Shown here: one piece after another, positions 50,165 to 61,044 of the stretch
Position numbering within the stretch: position 1 is the first letter of the stretch
How the letters are laid out: every line of letters starts with the position of its first letter
Source of the DNA: Bog-473 sp963764305
GTDB lineage: Bacteria; Actinomycetota; Acidimicrobiia; Acidimicrobiales; RAAP-2
Length of the DNA stretch: 64,000 nucleotides
Direction of reading: 5' to 3'
NCBI GenBank assembly: GCA_963764305.1
Contig: CAVXSD010000007.1
Location: forward strand, 186,001-250,000
Notes under the pieces: generated by a model
The model's database searches: none
What the model saw: only the letters and a program-made list of their open reading frames with translations
What the model was told of the DNA's origin: nothing
Made by a program: the position numbers and the translations under genes

Positions 50165-51183
50165 CGGGGAGCCCCCTGGACGGTCGCCACCAGATCGGCC
50201 AGGACCCGCCGCAGCTCCAGCGTGGCACGGTCCGCCCTGGTGTGGACCTCGGCGGTGGGGTCGAGCGGGAGCACCAGCTCGTGGTAGGCCTCCTGGATCC
50301 GGAGGTCCTCGCGCAGCACCGCCACCTCGAACGCCACCGCCTCGGCCATGCGCGTCTCGTCGCCGTCGAGGTCGTCCCGCCACAGGGTGGTGAACAGGCG
50401 ACAGGTCTCGTCGGTCTCGGGTTGGATGAAGAACCCGATGACGTTGGACCCCCCCGAGTCCACGAAGTCGATGCGCAGCCGGAGATGGAACGGCGCGCTG
50501 AGCCGGTAGGTGAGACGCCGGGTCTGGACCAGCGGGCGCAGGCCCGCTGCGACGCCAGGATCCTCGCGGTGGGCGAAGGGGTGCTCGTAGGACACGGTGA
50601 AGGACCAGTCGTCGCGGGCCACCGCGAAGGGCGCGACCTCGGCCGCCTCCTCGGTGCCGAAGGTGCCGGCGTGGACGAAGGGGAAGTGGGCGATGTCGAG
50701 GAAGTTGTCCGCCAGCAGGCCCGCCGACCCCCGGGCCCGCAACGTCGGCAGCGGGCCCACCATGAACGCCGGGTCGTCCGCCTCGGGGACGGAGCCGAGC
50801 GGGGTGATCGGGGGCTCCGGGGCGATGAAGAGGATGCCGTGGACCTCGGCCACGGCGCCCGCCGGCGTCAGCCGGGCGGCGGGCGGCAACGTCGCCCTCT
50901 CCCCCAGTGCCGGGATCTCGACGCAGCGTCCGTCTCCGTCGAAGCGCCAGCCGTGATAGGCGCACTGCAGCACGCCGCCCTCGCAGTGGCCGAGCGTGAG
51001 CGGGCAGTGCCGGTGCGGGCAGCGATCGGCGAACGCCCGTACCTCGCCCCCCGACCGGTACAGGACCCACGGTTCACCGAGGAGCATCACCCCGTGCGGC
51101 TGCTCCGTGACCTCCTCGGAGCGGGCTACCGGATGCCAACATGGCCGGAGGACCGGGTCGGTGTTGGTCAGGGTGCGGGCCAC
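50161..51183 (-). CDS. Rieske non-haem iron oxygenase (large subunit type)
   Basis: 340 residues from GTG 51183. The Rieske [2Fe-2S] ligands are C55-x-H57 and C74-x2-H77 (RCPHRHCPL and LQCAYHGWRF). The mononuclear iron site is in DNFLDIAHFPFVHAGTFG, with Asp/His/His spacing as in vanillate demethylase and other alpha-only oxygenases. It would need an external reductase and ferredoxin; the FAD reductase at 26.3 kb is a remote candidate. The open frame extends upstream to 51369 but with shadow-like composition. It ends in a 4-nt overlap with upp, so both are on one transcript. Confidence 0.88.
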   Translation of the reverse strand: MARTLTNTDPVLRPCWHPVARSEEVTEQPHGVMLLGEPWVLYRSGGEVRAFADRCPHRHCPLTLGHCEGGVLQCAYHGWRFDGDGRCVEIPALGERATLPPAARLTPAGAVAEVHGILFIAPEPPITPLGSVPEADDPAFMVGPLPTLRARGSAGLLADNFLDIAHFPFVHAGTFGTEEAAEVAPFAVARDDWSFTVSYEHPFAHREDPGVAAGLRPLVQTRRLTYRLSAPFHLRLRIDFVDSGGSNVIGFFIQPETDETCRLFTTLWRDDLDGDETRMAEAVAFEVAVLREDLRIQEAYHELVLPLDPTAEVHTRADRATLELRRVLADLVATVQGAPR

Positions 51184-51307
51184 GGCGCCACCCTGGTGCG
51201 CTCCGGTGTACGGCGTCAAGCACGCCGCGGAGGACCTCCCGTTCGGTGCCGCAGATGGTGTGCGGCGACGCGCGCTGAGATGGCGTTGGCGCCGGTCGAG
51301 CCCCCGA

Positions 51308-52081
51308 TCAGAGGCCGGGGCTGCTCTGCATGATGCCGCCGTCGGCGAAGATGGTCGTCGCCGTGACATAGCTGGCCCCGTCGCCGGCCAGGAACGCCAC
51401 CACCGAGGCGATCTCCTCGGGTTCGGCCATCCGGCCGATGGGAATGGCGCTGTCGAGCTTGGCCAGCGCTGCCGGGTCGTTGATCGTCTGCGCGTTGATC
51501 GGCGTGTTCACCGCTCCGGGCCCGACGCCGACGACGCAGATGTTGTGGGGAGCGAGCTCCACGCCGGCCGTTCTCGTCAGCATGCGCATGCCGCCCTTGG
51601 AGAGGCAGTAGGCGGTGTTGCCCGGCATGGGCCAGTCCTCGTGAACCGACGTCATGTTGATGATGCGACCGCCCCCGCCCTGGGCGATCATCTGCTTGGC
51701 CGCCAACTGGGTCCCGAAGAACGCGCTCTTGAGGTTCACCGCCATGACCTTCTCGAACTGGCCCTCGGTGGTGTCGAGCACCGACGTACGCGTCTCGACC
51801 CCGGCGTTGTTGACCATGACGTCGAGCCGGCCGAAGCTCGAGACCGCAGTGTCGATCATCCGCTGCAAGTCCTCGATCTTGGACACGTCCGCCTCGATGC
51901 CGATCGCCGTCTCCCCCAGGCCGGCGATCTTCTGCTCCAGTTCCTCGGTGGCCTCCTCGTGGGACACGTAGTCGATGACGACCTTGGCGCCCTTCTCGGC
52001 CAAGGCGAGCACCACCGCTTTGCCGATGCCGGTGTTGCCTCCCGTGACGATGGCGACTTTGCCCTCGAGTTCCTCGGCCAT
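51308..52081 (-). CDS. Short-chain dehydrogenase (glucose 1-dehydrogenase-like)
   Basis: 257 residues from ATG 52081, with GGAGGT 8 nt upstream. Classical SDR: cofactor motif VAIVTGGNTGIGKAVV, NNAG motif at about 90, catalytic serine in NMTSVHEDWP and the YCLSKGG catalytic Tyr/Lys, ending VAFLAGDGASYVTATTIFADGG. The family usually oxidises sugars or secondary alcohols with NAD(P). It lies upstream of the Rieske gene, separated by 124 nt, so co-transcription is possible. Confidence 0.92.
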   Translation of the reverse strand: MAEELEGKVAIVTGGNTGIGKAVVLALAEKGAKVVIDYVSHEEATEELEQKIAGLGETAIGIEADVSKIEDLQRMIDTAVSSFGRLDVMVNNAGVETRTSVLDTTEGQFEKVMAVNLKSAFFGTQLAAKQMIAQGGGGRIINMTSVHEDWPMPGNTAYCLSKGGMRMLTRTAGVELAPHNICVVGVGPGAVNTPINAQTINDPAALAKLDSAIPIGRMAEPEEIASVVAFLAGDGASYVTATTIFADGGIMQSSPGL

Positions 52082-52353
52082 GGTGGTACCTCCGTCTCCG
52101 CGTCGCTCCGGACGCGGTTCGATCGAGCAGCCATACGTTACTGAGCGGCCCGGGCTCATCAAGCGTGGCCATGATCGTGCCTTGGCCGGCCCGTTCCGTT
52201 TCCCTCTTTGTAACCCGTTTCCCCGTTTGTCACCTTCCGGGATCGGTCAACGCCCAGATTTGTCATCCGTTCGGTGGCGGTTGACCGCCGATCGCTCCCT
52301 CCATGACAATGTCCCGGGACGAAGACGTTGCTTTTCTGCATAGCATCGGGCAG

Positions 52354-54250
<1,897 letters not shown>

Positions 54251-54418
54251 CGACCTCATCCGCGCGGTGAACCCCGCGCTGACCGCCATGGCCAACGCCA
54301 TCCGGGTGGGCGCGGCATCTCACCGAGCGGCCGGCTTCACTCCGACCCGCTCGATGACGACGTCGTACCCTGGGGGTGAGGCCACCGCCTCCCCATCATC
54401 GCTACGAAAGGGGTCAAT

Positions 54419-55864
54419 GTGACTACAACGCCACGCCACCGCGTTGTCGTCGTCGGTGGCGGGTTCGGCGGCATGCCAGCCACGCGCCTGCTCGCCTCCA
54501 GGGACGTCGACGTGACGCTCATTGATCGGCGGAACCACCATCTGTTCCAGCCGTTGCTCTACCAGGTGGCAACCGGCATCATGTCACCCGGCGCGATCTC
54601 GCCTGTGCTGCGGCATACCTTGCGCCGGAAGAAGAACGTCAGCGTCGTCCTGTCGCAGGTGACCGGGTTCGACCTGGAGCGCCGGGTCGTCCACACCGCG
54701 GCCGTGCCCGGCGAACGCGGGGAGTACGCCTACGACAGCCTCATCGTGGCCGCCGGCGCCGGGCAGTCGTACTTCGGCCACGACGAGTTCGCCATGATCG
54801 CACCGGGCATGAAGACGATCGACGACGCCATGGAGCTCCGCCGTCGCGTCTACGGCGCACTGGAGATCGCCGAGGCGTCGCAGGACCCGGCGCTACAGCG
54901 GTTTTGGATGACCTTCGCCATCGTCGGCGCCGGGCCAACGGGCGTCGAGCTGGCCGGGCAGATCCGCGAACTCGCCTACCGCAGTCTCACCAACGACTTC
55001 CGCCACATCGACCCGGCGACCGTCCGCGTGATGTTGGTCGACGGTGGCCAGGAGCCGCTGGCCAACTTCGGCCGCCAGCTCTCGGGCCGCGCCCGTTCCG
55101 CGCTCGAGAAGATGGGCGTCGAGTTGCATATGGGCCTGCGCGTCGTCGGTGTCGATCCGTTCGGAGTCGATACCGAAGACGCCGACGGCGAAAAGGGGCG
55201 CTTCGAATGCGGCACAACCATCTGGGCGGCCGGGGTCCAGGCCTCGCCGCTGGCCGGCCTGCTGGCCGAGGCAACCGGAGCGGAGACCGACCGCGCCGGC
55301 AGGATCGCCGTCCTGCCCGATCTCAGCCTGCCCGGGCACCCCGAGGTCTTCGCCATCGGCGACATGGCCGCCATTGACAACCTGCCCGGCGTCTGCGAGG
55401 TGGCCATGCAGGGCGGCCTGCATGCCGCCAACACGATCAAGCGGCGACTGAAGGGCGGCGAAAGCGTCCCCTTCAAGTACCGGGACCTCGGCAGTGCTGC
55501 GGCCATCGGCCGCTTCAAGGCGATCGTCAGCGTGGGCCCCCTGCGTCTCAGCGGCTTCCCCGGGTTCATCGTCTGGATGTTCGTGCACCTGGCCTTCCTC
55601 AACGGGTTCGGCCACCGGTTCACCACCTTGTGGCGCTGGGGCCGCGCCATGATCGGGCACGCCCGGCCCGAGCGCGTGTTCAGCGTCGGGCATACAGGCG
55701 GCGACCTCAGCCTGCCTGACGAGGTCAAGGCCGAGGTCATGCCCAACCCCTTCCCGATCCTCGAGGACAACGCGGGCTGGGCCGAACTGGTGGCGCGGGT
55801 CGGGACGCCGGCGGCGCCGAAGAACACCGGTGCCTCCAGCGAGGGAGGGTCCGCCCCGGCCTGA
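54419..55864 (+). CDS. ndh: Type II NADH dehydrogenase-like flavoprotein
   Basis: 481 residues from GTG 54419 with AAAGGGG upstream. FAD fold VVVVGGGFGGMPATRLLASR, RRNHHLFQPLLYQVATGIMS (quinone-side block of NDH-2), the NADH fold FAIVGAGPTGVELAGQIREL and the second FAD block EVFAIGDMAAIDNLPGVCEV. The C-terminal region (LRLSGFPGFIVWMFVHLAFL) is the amphipathic membrane anchor of NDH-2. It passes electrons from NADH to quinone without pumping protons. In the usual FGGLxAA motif the residues are MPAT. It stands alone between the broken GH15 gene and a dehydrogenase gene. Confidence 0.92.
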   Translation: MTTTPRHRVVVVGGGFGGMPATRLLASRDVDVTLIDRRNHHLFQPLLYQVATGIMSPGAISPVLRHTLRRKKNVSVVLSQVTGFDLERRVVHTAAVPGERGEYAYDSLIVAAGAGQSYFGHDEFAMIAPGMKTIDDAMELRRRVYGALEIAEASQDPALQRFWMTFAIVGAGPTGVELAGQIRELAYRSLTNDFRHIDPATVRVMLVDGGQEPLANFGRQLSGRARSALEKMGVELHMGLRVVGVDPFGVDTEDADGEKGRFECGTTIWAAGVQASPLAGLLAEATGAETDRAGRIAVLPDLSLPGHPEVFAIGDMAAIDNLPGVCEVAMQGGLHAANTIKRRLKGGESVPFKYRDLGSAAAIGRFKAIVSVGPLRLSGFPGFIVWMFVHLAFLNGFGHRFTTLWRWGRAMIGHARPERVFSVGHTGGDLSLPDEVKAEVMPNPFPILEDNAGWAELVARVGTPAAPKNTGASSEGGSAPA

Positions 55865-55909
55865 ACCCGCCCGAGCACGCCCCTCGGTGGGGCCAACTAC
55901 ATTCGCCGG

Positions 55910-56704
55910 ATGATCCTCGATCGATTCCTCGTCACGGACCAGGTCGCCATCGTCACCGCCAGCGGGCGCGGCATCGGCGCCGCCGCCGCGGTGGCGCTGG
56001 CCGAGGCGGGCGCCGACGTCGTGCTGGCCGCCCGCACCGAGGACCAGCTTCGCGCCGTGGCCAAGCAGGTGGAGGCGGTCGGCCGCCGCGCCATCGTCGT
56101 GCCCGGCGACCTCACCGACTTCGACCTCATGGCATCGCTGGCCGAGACCGCCTTCGCCGAGCTGGGCCGCCTCGACATCGTCGTGAACAACATGGGCGGG
56201 ACGATGCCGCGGCCGCTGCTCGACACTTCGCCGCGGTTCTTGGAGGAGGCCTTCCGCTTCAACGTCTCGGCCGGGCACGCCCTGGTCCGGGCGGCCGTGC
56301 CGCGCATGCTCGAGGGCGACCACCCCGGCGGGGCCATCGTCGGCATCTCCTCAGTCATGGGACACGTGGCCGGCCGCGGCTATGTGGGCTACGGCACGGT
56401 GAAGGGAGCGCTCGAGCAGTACACCCGGCTCGCCTCCCGCGACCTGGCGCCGCGCATCAGGGTCAACGCCATCGGCGTCGGATCGACCGCCACCTCGGCG
56501 CTGGACATCGTCATGTCGAGCGACGAGTTGCGCACCGCCATGGAGGACGCCACCCCCCTGAAGCGCCTGGGCCACGTCGACGACATCGCGTCGGCGATCT
56601 TGTACCTCGCTTCACCTGCCGGCTCCTACGTGACCGGCAAGATCATCGAGGTCGACGGCGGCCTGCAGTCGCCCAACCTCGAATTCCCCCTCCCCGACCT
56701 CTAG
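55910..56704 (+). CDS. Short-chain dehydrogenase/reductase
   Basis: 264 residues from ATG 55910, which has a TACATT box ending 6 nt upstream and no ribosome site (leaderless). SDR fold: VAIVTASGRGIGAAAAVALA (cofactor motif with AS for GG), NNMGG in place of NNAG, catalytic serine in VGISSVMGHVAG and YGTVKGALEQ for the Tyr/Lys pair, ending YVTGKIIEVDGG. Members of this branch reduce or oxidise acyl-CoA or steroid-like substrates. The next gene begins 12 nt downstream, so the two are an operon. Confidence 0.9.
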   Translation: MILDRFLVTDQVAIVTASGRGIGAAAAVALAEAGADVVLAARTEDQLRAVAKQVEAVGRRAIVVPGDLTDFDLMASLAETAFAELGRLDIVVNNMGGTMPRPLLDTSPRFLEEAFRFNVSAGHALVRAAVPRMLEGDHPGGAIVGISSVMGHVAGRGYVGYGTVKGALEQYTRLASRDLAPRIRVNAIGVGSTATSALDIVMSSDELRTAMEDATPLKRLGHVDDIASAILYLASPAGSYVTGKIIEVDGGLQSPNLEFPLPDL

Positions 56705-56716
56705 AGAGGCACCGCC

Positions 56717-57781
56717 ATGCCATATCGCGTCGTGCAGTGGAGCACCGGCAACGTCGGGCGCCATTCCCTGGCGGGGATTCACGCCCACCCCGAGCTGCAG
56801 CTGGTCGGGGTCTACGTGTCCAACCCCGACAAGGTAGGCCACGACGCCGGCGAGCTGGCCGGGCTGGTCAGCACCTTCGGCGTGGCCGCGACGAGCGACG
56901 TGGACGCGCTGCTCGAACTGAAGCCCGACTGCATCGTGCACACCGCCATGGCCGATGACCGGATCTTCGAGGCCCTCACGGACCTCGAGCGCTTCCTGGC
57001 TGCTGGTTGCAACGTGGTCTCCTCCAGCCCGGTCATGCTGCAGTACCCCGCGCCCGACGACCCCCTGGCGGCGCCTGTCATCGCCGCGGCAGAGAAAGCG
57101 GGCGTCTCGATCTTCGTCAACGGCGTCGATCCCGGGTTCGCCAACGACGCGCTGCCGCTCGTCCTGTCGGGCGTCAGCGAGCGCATCGAGGAGGTGCGCT
57201 GCTCCGAGATCCTCAACTACAACACCTACAACCAGCCCATGGTCCTCTTCGGCATCATGGGCTTCGGCGGCGCCATGGACGAGGTGCCGTTCCTGCTCAC
57301 CCCCGGCGTCCTGACCATGGCCTGGGGCTCGGTCGTCCGCCAGATCGCCGCCGGCCTCGGCGTGACCCTGACCCACGTGACCGAGTGGTACGAGCGCGAG
57401 GCGGCGCCCGAGGACTTCGAGGTGGACGCGGGCATCATCAAGTCCGGGACCGCCGCCGCGCTGCACTTCGAGGTGCGCGGCATGGTCGGCGACCGCGCTG
57501 TGGTCGTTCTCGAGCACGTGACCCGGTTGCGCGACGACCTCGGCGCCACGTGGGCCCAACCCGCCGGGCAGGGCTGCTACCGGGTCGAGATCAAGGGCGA
57601 GCCGAACTACACGCTCGATCTGCAGCTCATGGGTACGGACGGCGACCACAACACGGCCGGGCTCAAGGCAACCGCCATGCGGCTCGTCAACGCCGTGCCG
57701 GCGGTGATCGCGGCGCCACCCGGCCTCGTCACCGCCCTCGACCTCCCCCTCGTCACCGGCCGGGGTCTCGTCGTCGCCTGA
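56717..57781 (+). CDS. DapB-like dihydrodipicolinate reductase family / 2,4-diaminopentanoate dehydrogenase-like protein
   Basis: 354 residues. N-terminal Rossmann fold YRVVQWSTGNVGRHSLAGIH with the WxTGNVGR motif of the actinobacterial group annotated as dihydrodipicolinate reductase-like. Then CIVHTAMADDRIFEALTDLE, the VNGVDPGFANDALPLVLSGV block and a large beta domain after residue 150. It is not the lysine-pathway DapB (that is about 250 residues with a different lysine-histidine motif). Related enzymes act on amino-pentanoates, but these proteins often cluster with SDR and CoA genes, as here; the substrate is unknown. Confidence 0.85.
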   Translation: MPYRVVQWSTGNVGRHSLAGIHAHPELQLVGVYVSNPDKVGHDAGELAGLVSTFGVAATSDVDALLELKPDCIVHTAMADDRIFEALTDLERFLAAGCNVVSSSPVMLQYPAPDDPLAAPVIAAAEKAGVSIFVNGVDPGFANDALPLVLSGVSERIEEVRCSEILNYNTYNQPMVLFGIMGFGGAMDEVPFLLTPGVLTMAWGSVVRQIAAGLGVTLTHVTEWYEREAAPEDFEVDAGIIKSGTAAALHFEVRGMVGDRAVVVLEHVTRLRDDLGATWAQPAGQGCYRVEIKGEPNYTLDLQLMGTDGDHNTAGLKATAMRLVNAVPAVIAAPPGLVTALDLPLVTGRGLVVA

Positions 57782-57854
57782 GCACGTCGGGCGCACCGGC
57801 GCAACTCGCCCGGAGCGGCATCACGCCACCGGCTGAATTGATTTCAGCCGTCCA

Positions 57855-58250
57855 TCAGCCAGGAGGAGCGAAGAACTCCAGAGCGATGTTGTCGGGGTCG
57901 CGAAACGAAAGGCCCGAGCCGTAGGGGGCGTCGACGATGCCGCCATTGTCGATGCCGAGCTCATTGAGCTTCGACTCCCACTGCTCGAGCTCGGCCCGGT
58001 TGGCGCAAGCGAACGCAACGTGGTCCAGACCCAGCCGACGCTCGTCGAATGGATCCGACCCGTGCAGATCAGGGAACTGGTGGATCCCAACCAGAGTCTG
58101 ACCACCGAGGAGCCATACGACGTGGTGGAACGGACCTGTATCCTCATCGATCACCGGAGGCGCCCCGAAGAGGCTCTGGTACCAGGGCCGACTCCGATCG
58201 AGATCGGTGACCGTCAGAGCCACGTGGGTGACGCCGGGGAAATCGGGCAC
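57855..58250 (-). CDS. VOC (glyoxalase/dioxygenase-fold) family protein
   Basis: 131 residues with two beta-alpha-beta-beta-beta modules: VTHVALTVTDLDRSRPWYQS and later LDHVAFACANRAELEQWESK, ending in SFRDPDNIALEFFAPP. The metal residues of the fold are probably H in VTHVAL, the H in GLDHVAF region and E in IALEFF. Role unknown; members include glyoxalases, fosfomycin-resistance-like proteins and extradiol dioxygenases. A single-gene unit between convergent and divergent neighbours. Confidence 0.88.
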   Translation of the reverse strand: MPDFPGVTHVALTVTDLDRSRPWYQSLFGAPPVIDEDTGPFHHVVWLLGGQTLVGIHQFPDLHGSDPFDERRLGLDHVAFACANRAELEQWESKLNELGIDNGGIVDAPYGSGLSFRDPDNIALEFFAPPG

Positions 58251-58509
58251 GATGCCTCCTTGATGGACGTTGTTTTTTCAACCATAGCTCCCGGATCCAC
58301 TCGGTTCTCGGGGTCTCTCCTCGTTGTCGGACAGGGCATCCGAGCCGCGCCGATCTTCGAGCGGTGCTCGCTCACGACCACCCGCCGGCAGACCACTCTG
58401 CCGTCATCGCGACAGCGCCACTCATCGGACTGCGAGCCCCCGGCGAGACCCGATGTCCCGCCCCCCCTCGCCCGGTGCCGACCCGTACGGGCCGGAGGGT
58501 GTCGCAGCG

Positions 58510-59334
58510 TCAGGACTGAATGAAGGCCAGCAGATCGGCGTTGATCGTCTCGGCTTCAGTGGTCGGCATGCCATGGGGAAATCCCGCGTAGGTCTTCAGC
58601 GTCCCGTTCTGCACGAGCTGCGCGGACAGCGGGCCGGAGTCGGCGTAGGGGACGATCTGGTCGTCGTCCCCGTGCATCACCAGCACAGGCACCGTGATCT
58701 TCTTGAGGTCCTCCGTGAAGTCGGTCTGCGAGAAGGCGACGACGCCGTCGTAGTGCGCCTTCGCTCCCCCCATCATCCCCTGGCGCCACCAGTTCTCGAT
58801 GATCGCTTCCGAGGGCTCGACACCAGGCCGGTTGAAGCCGTAGAAGGGCCCAGACGGCAAGGCCCGGTAGAACTCTGAGCGGTTGGCGGCCAGTTGGGCC
58901 TGGAGATCGTCGAACACGCTCTTCGGGAGGCCGCCGGGATTGGCGTCGGTCTTCACCATGAGCGGCGGTACCGAGCTGATGAGAACCGCTTTGGCGACAC
59001 GACCCTCGCCGTGCCGCGCGATGTAGTGGACGACCTCGCCACCGCCGGTCGAGTGGCCGACGTGGACGGCATCGTGGAGATCAAGGTGTGCGGTCAGCGC
59101 GGCGAGATCATCGGCGTAGTGGTCCATGTCGTGACCATCGCTGGTCTGCGTTGAACGGCCGTGCCCACGCCGGTCGTGGGCGATAACCCGGTAGCCATGA
59201 CCAAGGAAGAACAGCAGCTGGGTGTCCCAGTCGTCAGCTGAAAGCGGCCACCCGTGACTGAAGACGATCGCCTGGCCTGATCCCCAGTCCTTGTAGAAGA
59301 TGTCTGTGCCATCGGTCGTGGTGATCGTTCCCAT
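58510..59334 (-). CDS. Alpha/beta hydrolase (non-haem chloroperoxidase/esterase type)
   Basis: 274 residues from ATG 59334, with AGGAGG 11 nt upstream. Catalytic triad: nucleophile serine in VHVGHSTGGGEV, aspartate in VMHGDDDQIVPY and histidine in FPHGMPTTEA. The oxyanion block is FSHGWPLSADDW. This is the cofactor-free haloperoxidase/arylesterase branch, whose members hydrolyse esters and can make peracids. A longer frame to 59370 exists but starts before the ribosome site. No operon partners. Confidence 0.93.
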   Translation of the reverse strand: MGTITTTDGTDIFYKDWGSGQAIVFSHGWPLSADDWDTQLLFFLGHGYRVIAHDRRGHGRSTQTSDGHDMDHYADDLAALTAHLDLHDAVHVGHSTGGGEVVHYIARHGEGRVAKAVLISSVPPLMVKTDANPGGLPKSVFDDLQAQLAANRSEFYRALPSGPFYGFNRPGVEPSEAIIENWWRQGMMGGAKAHYDGVVAFSQTDFTEDLKKITVPVLVMHGDDDQIVPYADSGPLSAQLVQNGTLKTYAGFPHGMPTTEAETINADLLAFIQS

Positions 59335-59492
59335 TTCAACAACCTCCTGACTGGAAGTACGCGTGTACAACCTATGGCGTTACTGCCCGAGCCCGCACGT
59401 CCGAGTGGGAGGCCAGCGCACCTCCATCTCGGATCGCTCGAGGCGCCTGAACCTCCACGTCCCGGTTCTCCCCGTGTCCGTAGAATGCGGCC

Positions 59493-60113
59493 ATGCCACC
59501 GCCCAGCCTTGCTCAGCAGGAACGCACGACCCTCTGCGACCTCCTTGTCGAGCGTGGTCCCGACTCGCCCACGCTGTGCGAAGGGTGGTGCACCGCCGAT
59601 CTGGCGGCGCACCTCGTTGTCCGTGAACGGCGGCCCGACAGCGGGCCCGGGCTCGTCTGGCCTCCGCTGGCGGGCTACACGGACAAGGTCCGGACCGCCG
59701 TGCGGGATCGCACGCCGTTCGAGAAGCTCGTCGAGACCGTGCGGCGCGGGCCGCCGCTGCTCCTCCGTCCCTTCGACGGGCCGATGAACACAGTCGAGTT
59801 CTTCATCCACGTAGAGGACGTGCGTCGCGCCCAGGACTCCTGGGAGCCCCGCCCGATCTCCCCCGAATTGGCCGATGCCCTCTGGGCGCGCGTCGGACCA
59901 GGTGGGATGGCGAAGAAAGTCCCCGCCACGATCGTGATCACCTCGCCGGGACGGGCCGAGAAAGTCCACGGGACCGGGCCGCGCCTGACAGTGGCGGGCG
60001 ACCCGGGAGAGCTCACCATGTTCGGCTCCGGTCGCCAAGGCGCAGCCAAGGTCGAGATCAGCGGCGACGCCACGCTCGCCGCACAGCTGCGCACTGCGTC
60101 GCTTGGTGTCTGA
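59493..60113 (+). CDS. TIGR03085 family metal-binding protein (maleylpyruvate isomerase/DinB-like)
   Basis: 206 residues. The pattern LCDLLVERGPDSPTLCEGWC, DLAAHLVVRERRPDSGPG and MNTVEFFIHVEDVRRAQDSW is that of the actinobacterial TIGR03085 family, related to mycothiol-dependent maleylpyruvate isomerases with a DinB-like four-helix bundle. Two histidines (AAHLVV and FFIHVED) and a glutamate are the likely metal ligands. A TAGAAT box ends 6 nt before the ATG and no ribosome site is present, so it is probably leaderless. Confidence 0.9.
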   Translation: MPPPSLAQQERTTLCDLLVERGPDSPTLCEGWCTADLAAHLVVRERRPDSGPGLVWPPLAGYTDKVRTAVRDRTPFEKLVETVRRGPPLLLRPFDGPMNTVEFFIHVEDVRRAQDSWEPRPISPELADALWARVGPGGMAKKVPATIVITSPGRAEKVHGTGPRLTVAGDPGELTMFGSGRQGAAKVEISGDATLAAQLRTASLGV

Positions 60114-60136
60114 CCTGCCCGATCGGGAACCCGGCT

Positions 60137-60463
60137 CTACGGCTCCGTGACTGTCCAGCCGCGACGACGCAGCACTTCAGCGAGCTGTTCCGAAGGCAGC
60201 GCGGCAATCATTTCTTCCTGTGCGGAGAGCCGCCACGCCGACGCCGCGACGGCAGGACCCCCCTCAGTTTCTGCGTCCTGGAGCTGAGCGATGAAGGTCG
60301 CCGCTTCGTCGCGCGAGAACCTGCCCCCAGCCTGACGCTGGGTGAACCCCATCGGGCCGCGTGCATCGCGGAAACCTGAGTGTCCGGCGCCCTCGAGGAG
60401 GGCCAGGAGCTCGCGCACCTGCGTGGAGGAGGCCGGTGGGCCTGACTGCTGACCGAACGCCAT
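60137..60463 (-). CDS. Conserved hypothetical protein
   Basis: 108 residues. The N-terminal part is helical (STQVRELLALLEGAGHSGFR, then DARGPMGFTQRQAGGRFSRD) with an AAT-FIAQLQ helix, and the C-terminus ends LAEVLRRRGWTVTEP. Similar short proteins occur in actinobacteria without a known role. It faces the TIGR03085 gene tail-to-tail with a 23-nt gap. Confidence 0.65.
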   Translation of the reverse strand: MAFGQQSGPPASSTQVRELLALLEGAGHSGFRDARGPMGFTQRQAGGRFSRDEAATFIAQLQDAETEGGPAVAASAWRLSAQEEMIAALPSEQLAEVLRRRGWTVTEP

Positions 60464-60613
60464 TGCCGGGCATTCTTGTCCACGTGACCGTGCGGCGGCG
60501 TGACGGTCCCAGAGGCAAGGCGTCTCTGCGCCCTCGACGCGGCGTGAAGCCGCGGCCTTTCCGCAATTTCAATTGGACGTGACCCGAGCCGACCCTGCCC
60601 GCGGGGCGCTGCA

Positions 60614-61024
60614 CTAGGAACCGGAACCCGTGAAGTCCATCCTCAAGCGGGTCAGGGTCGAGGACGTGATCCGCCACGCCCCGTCAACCCGCTCGTAGGT
60701 CTCGTGGTAGTGGCCGTCGCCCTGCAACCGGGTGCCGTCCGGCCACACGATGACGTCGTGGAGCGCCCAGATCCCGGTGGCGGTGGTGGAGGAGGTGAGC
60801 TCGATCTCGGGCATGTGGCCGTGGTGCACGGTGACGGCGTCGGCCAGCGTCCGCTGCAGGAACTCGAGGAAGGCATCCGCACCGGTGACGACGCCCCCGC
60901 CCGAGTCCGTCGTGTCCATGACGACGTCGTCGGCGAACACCTGGCGCATGCCCGCCCAGTCCTTGGTGTCCATGGTCCGGAAGTAGCGCGCCTTCAGCTG
61001 CTTGATGGCTTCGACGTCATCCAC
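60614..61024 (-). CDS. NTF2/SnoaL-like protein
   Basis: 136 residues of the SnoaL_4-like group: VEAIKQLKARYFRTMDTKDW, FADDVVMDTTDSGGG, LEFLQRTLADAVTVHHGHMP and YHETYERVDGAWRITSSTLT. These are close to small subunits of ring dioxygenases and to scytalone dehydratase-like enzymes. It lies 20 nt after the VOC gene and is the last gene of a leftward unit (EthD-like, VOC, NTF2-like) that follows dnaE2. Confidence 0.88.
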   Translation of the reverse strand: MDDVEAIKQLKARYFRTMDTKDWAGMRQVFADDVVMDTTDSGGGVVTGADAFLEFLQRTLADAVTVHHGHMPEIELTSSTTATGIWALHDVIVWPDGTRLQGDGHYHETYERVDGAWRITSSTLTRLRMDFTGSGS

Positions 61025-61044
61025 GTCGTGGCGTCCTCTCCCGC

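Noticed and set aside
52230..52295. Long-range inverted repeat CGGTCAACGCC / GGCGGTTGACCG near the GH15 start
   Set aside because: Imperfect arms about 40 nt apart with no other support; could be chance in GC-rich DNA.
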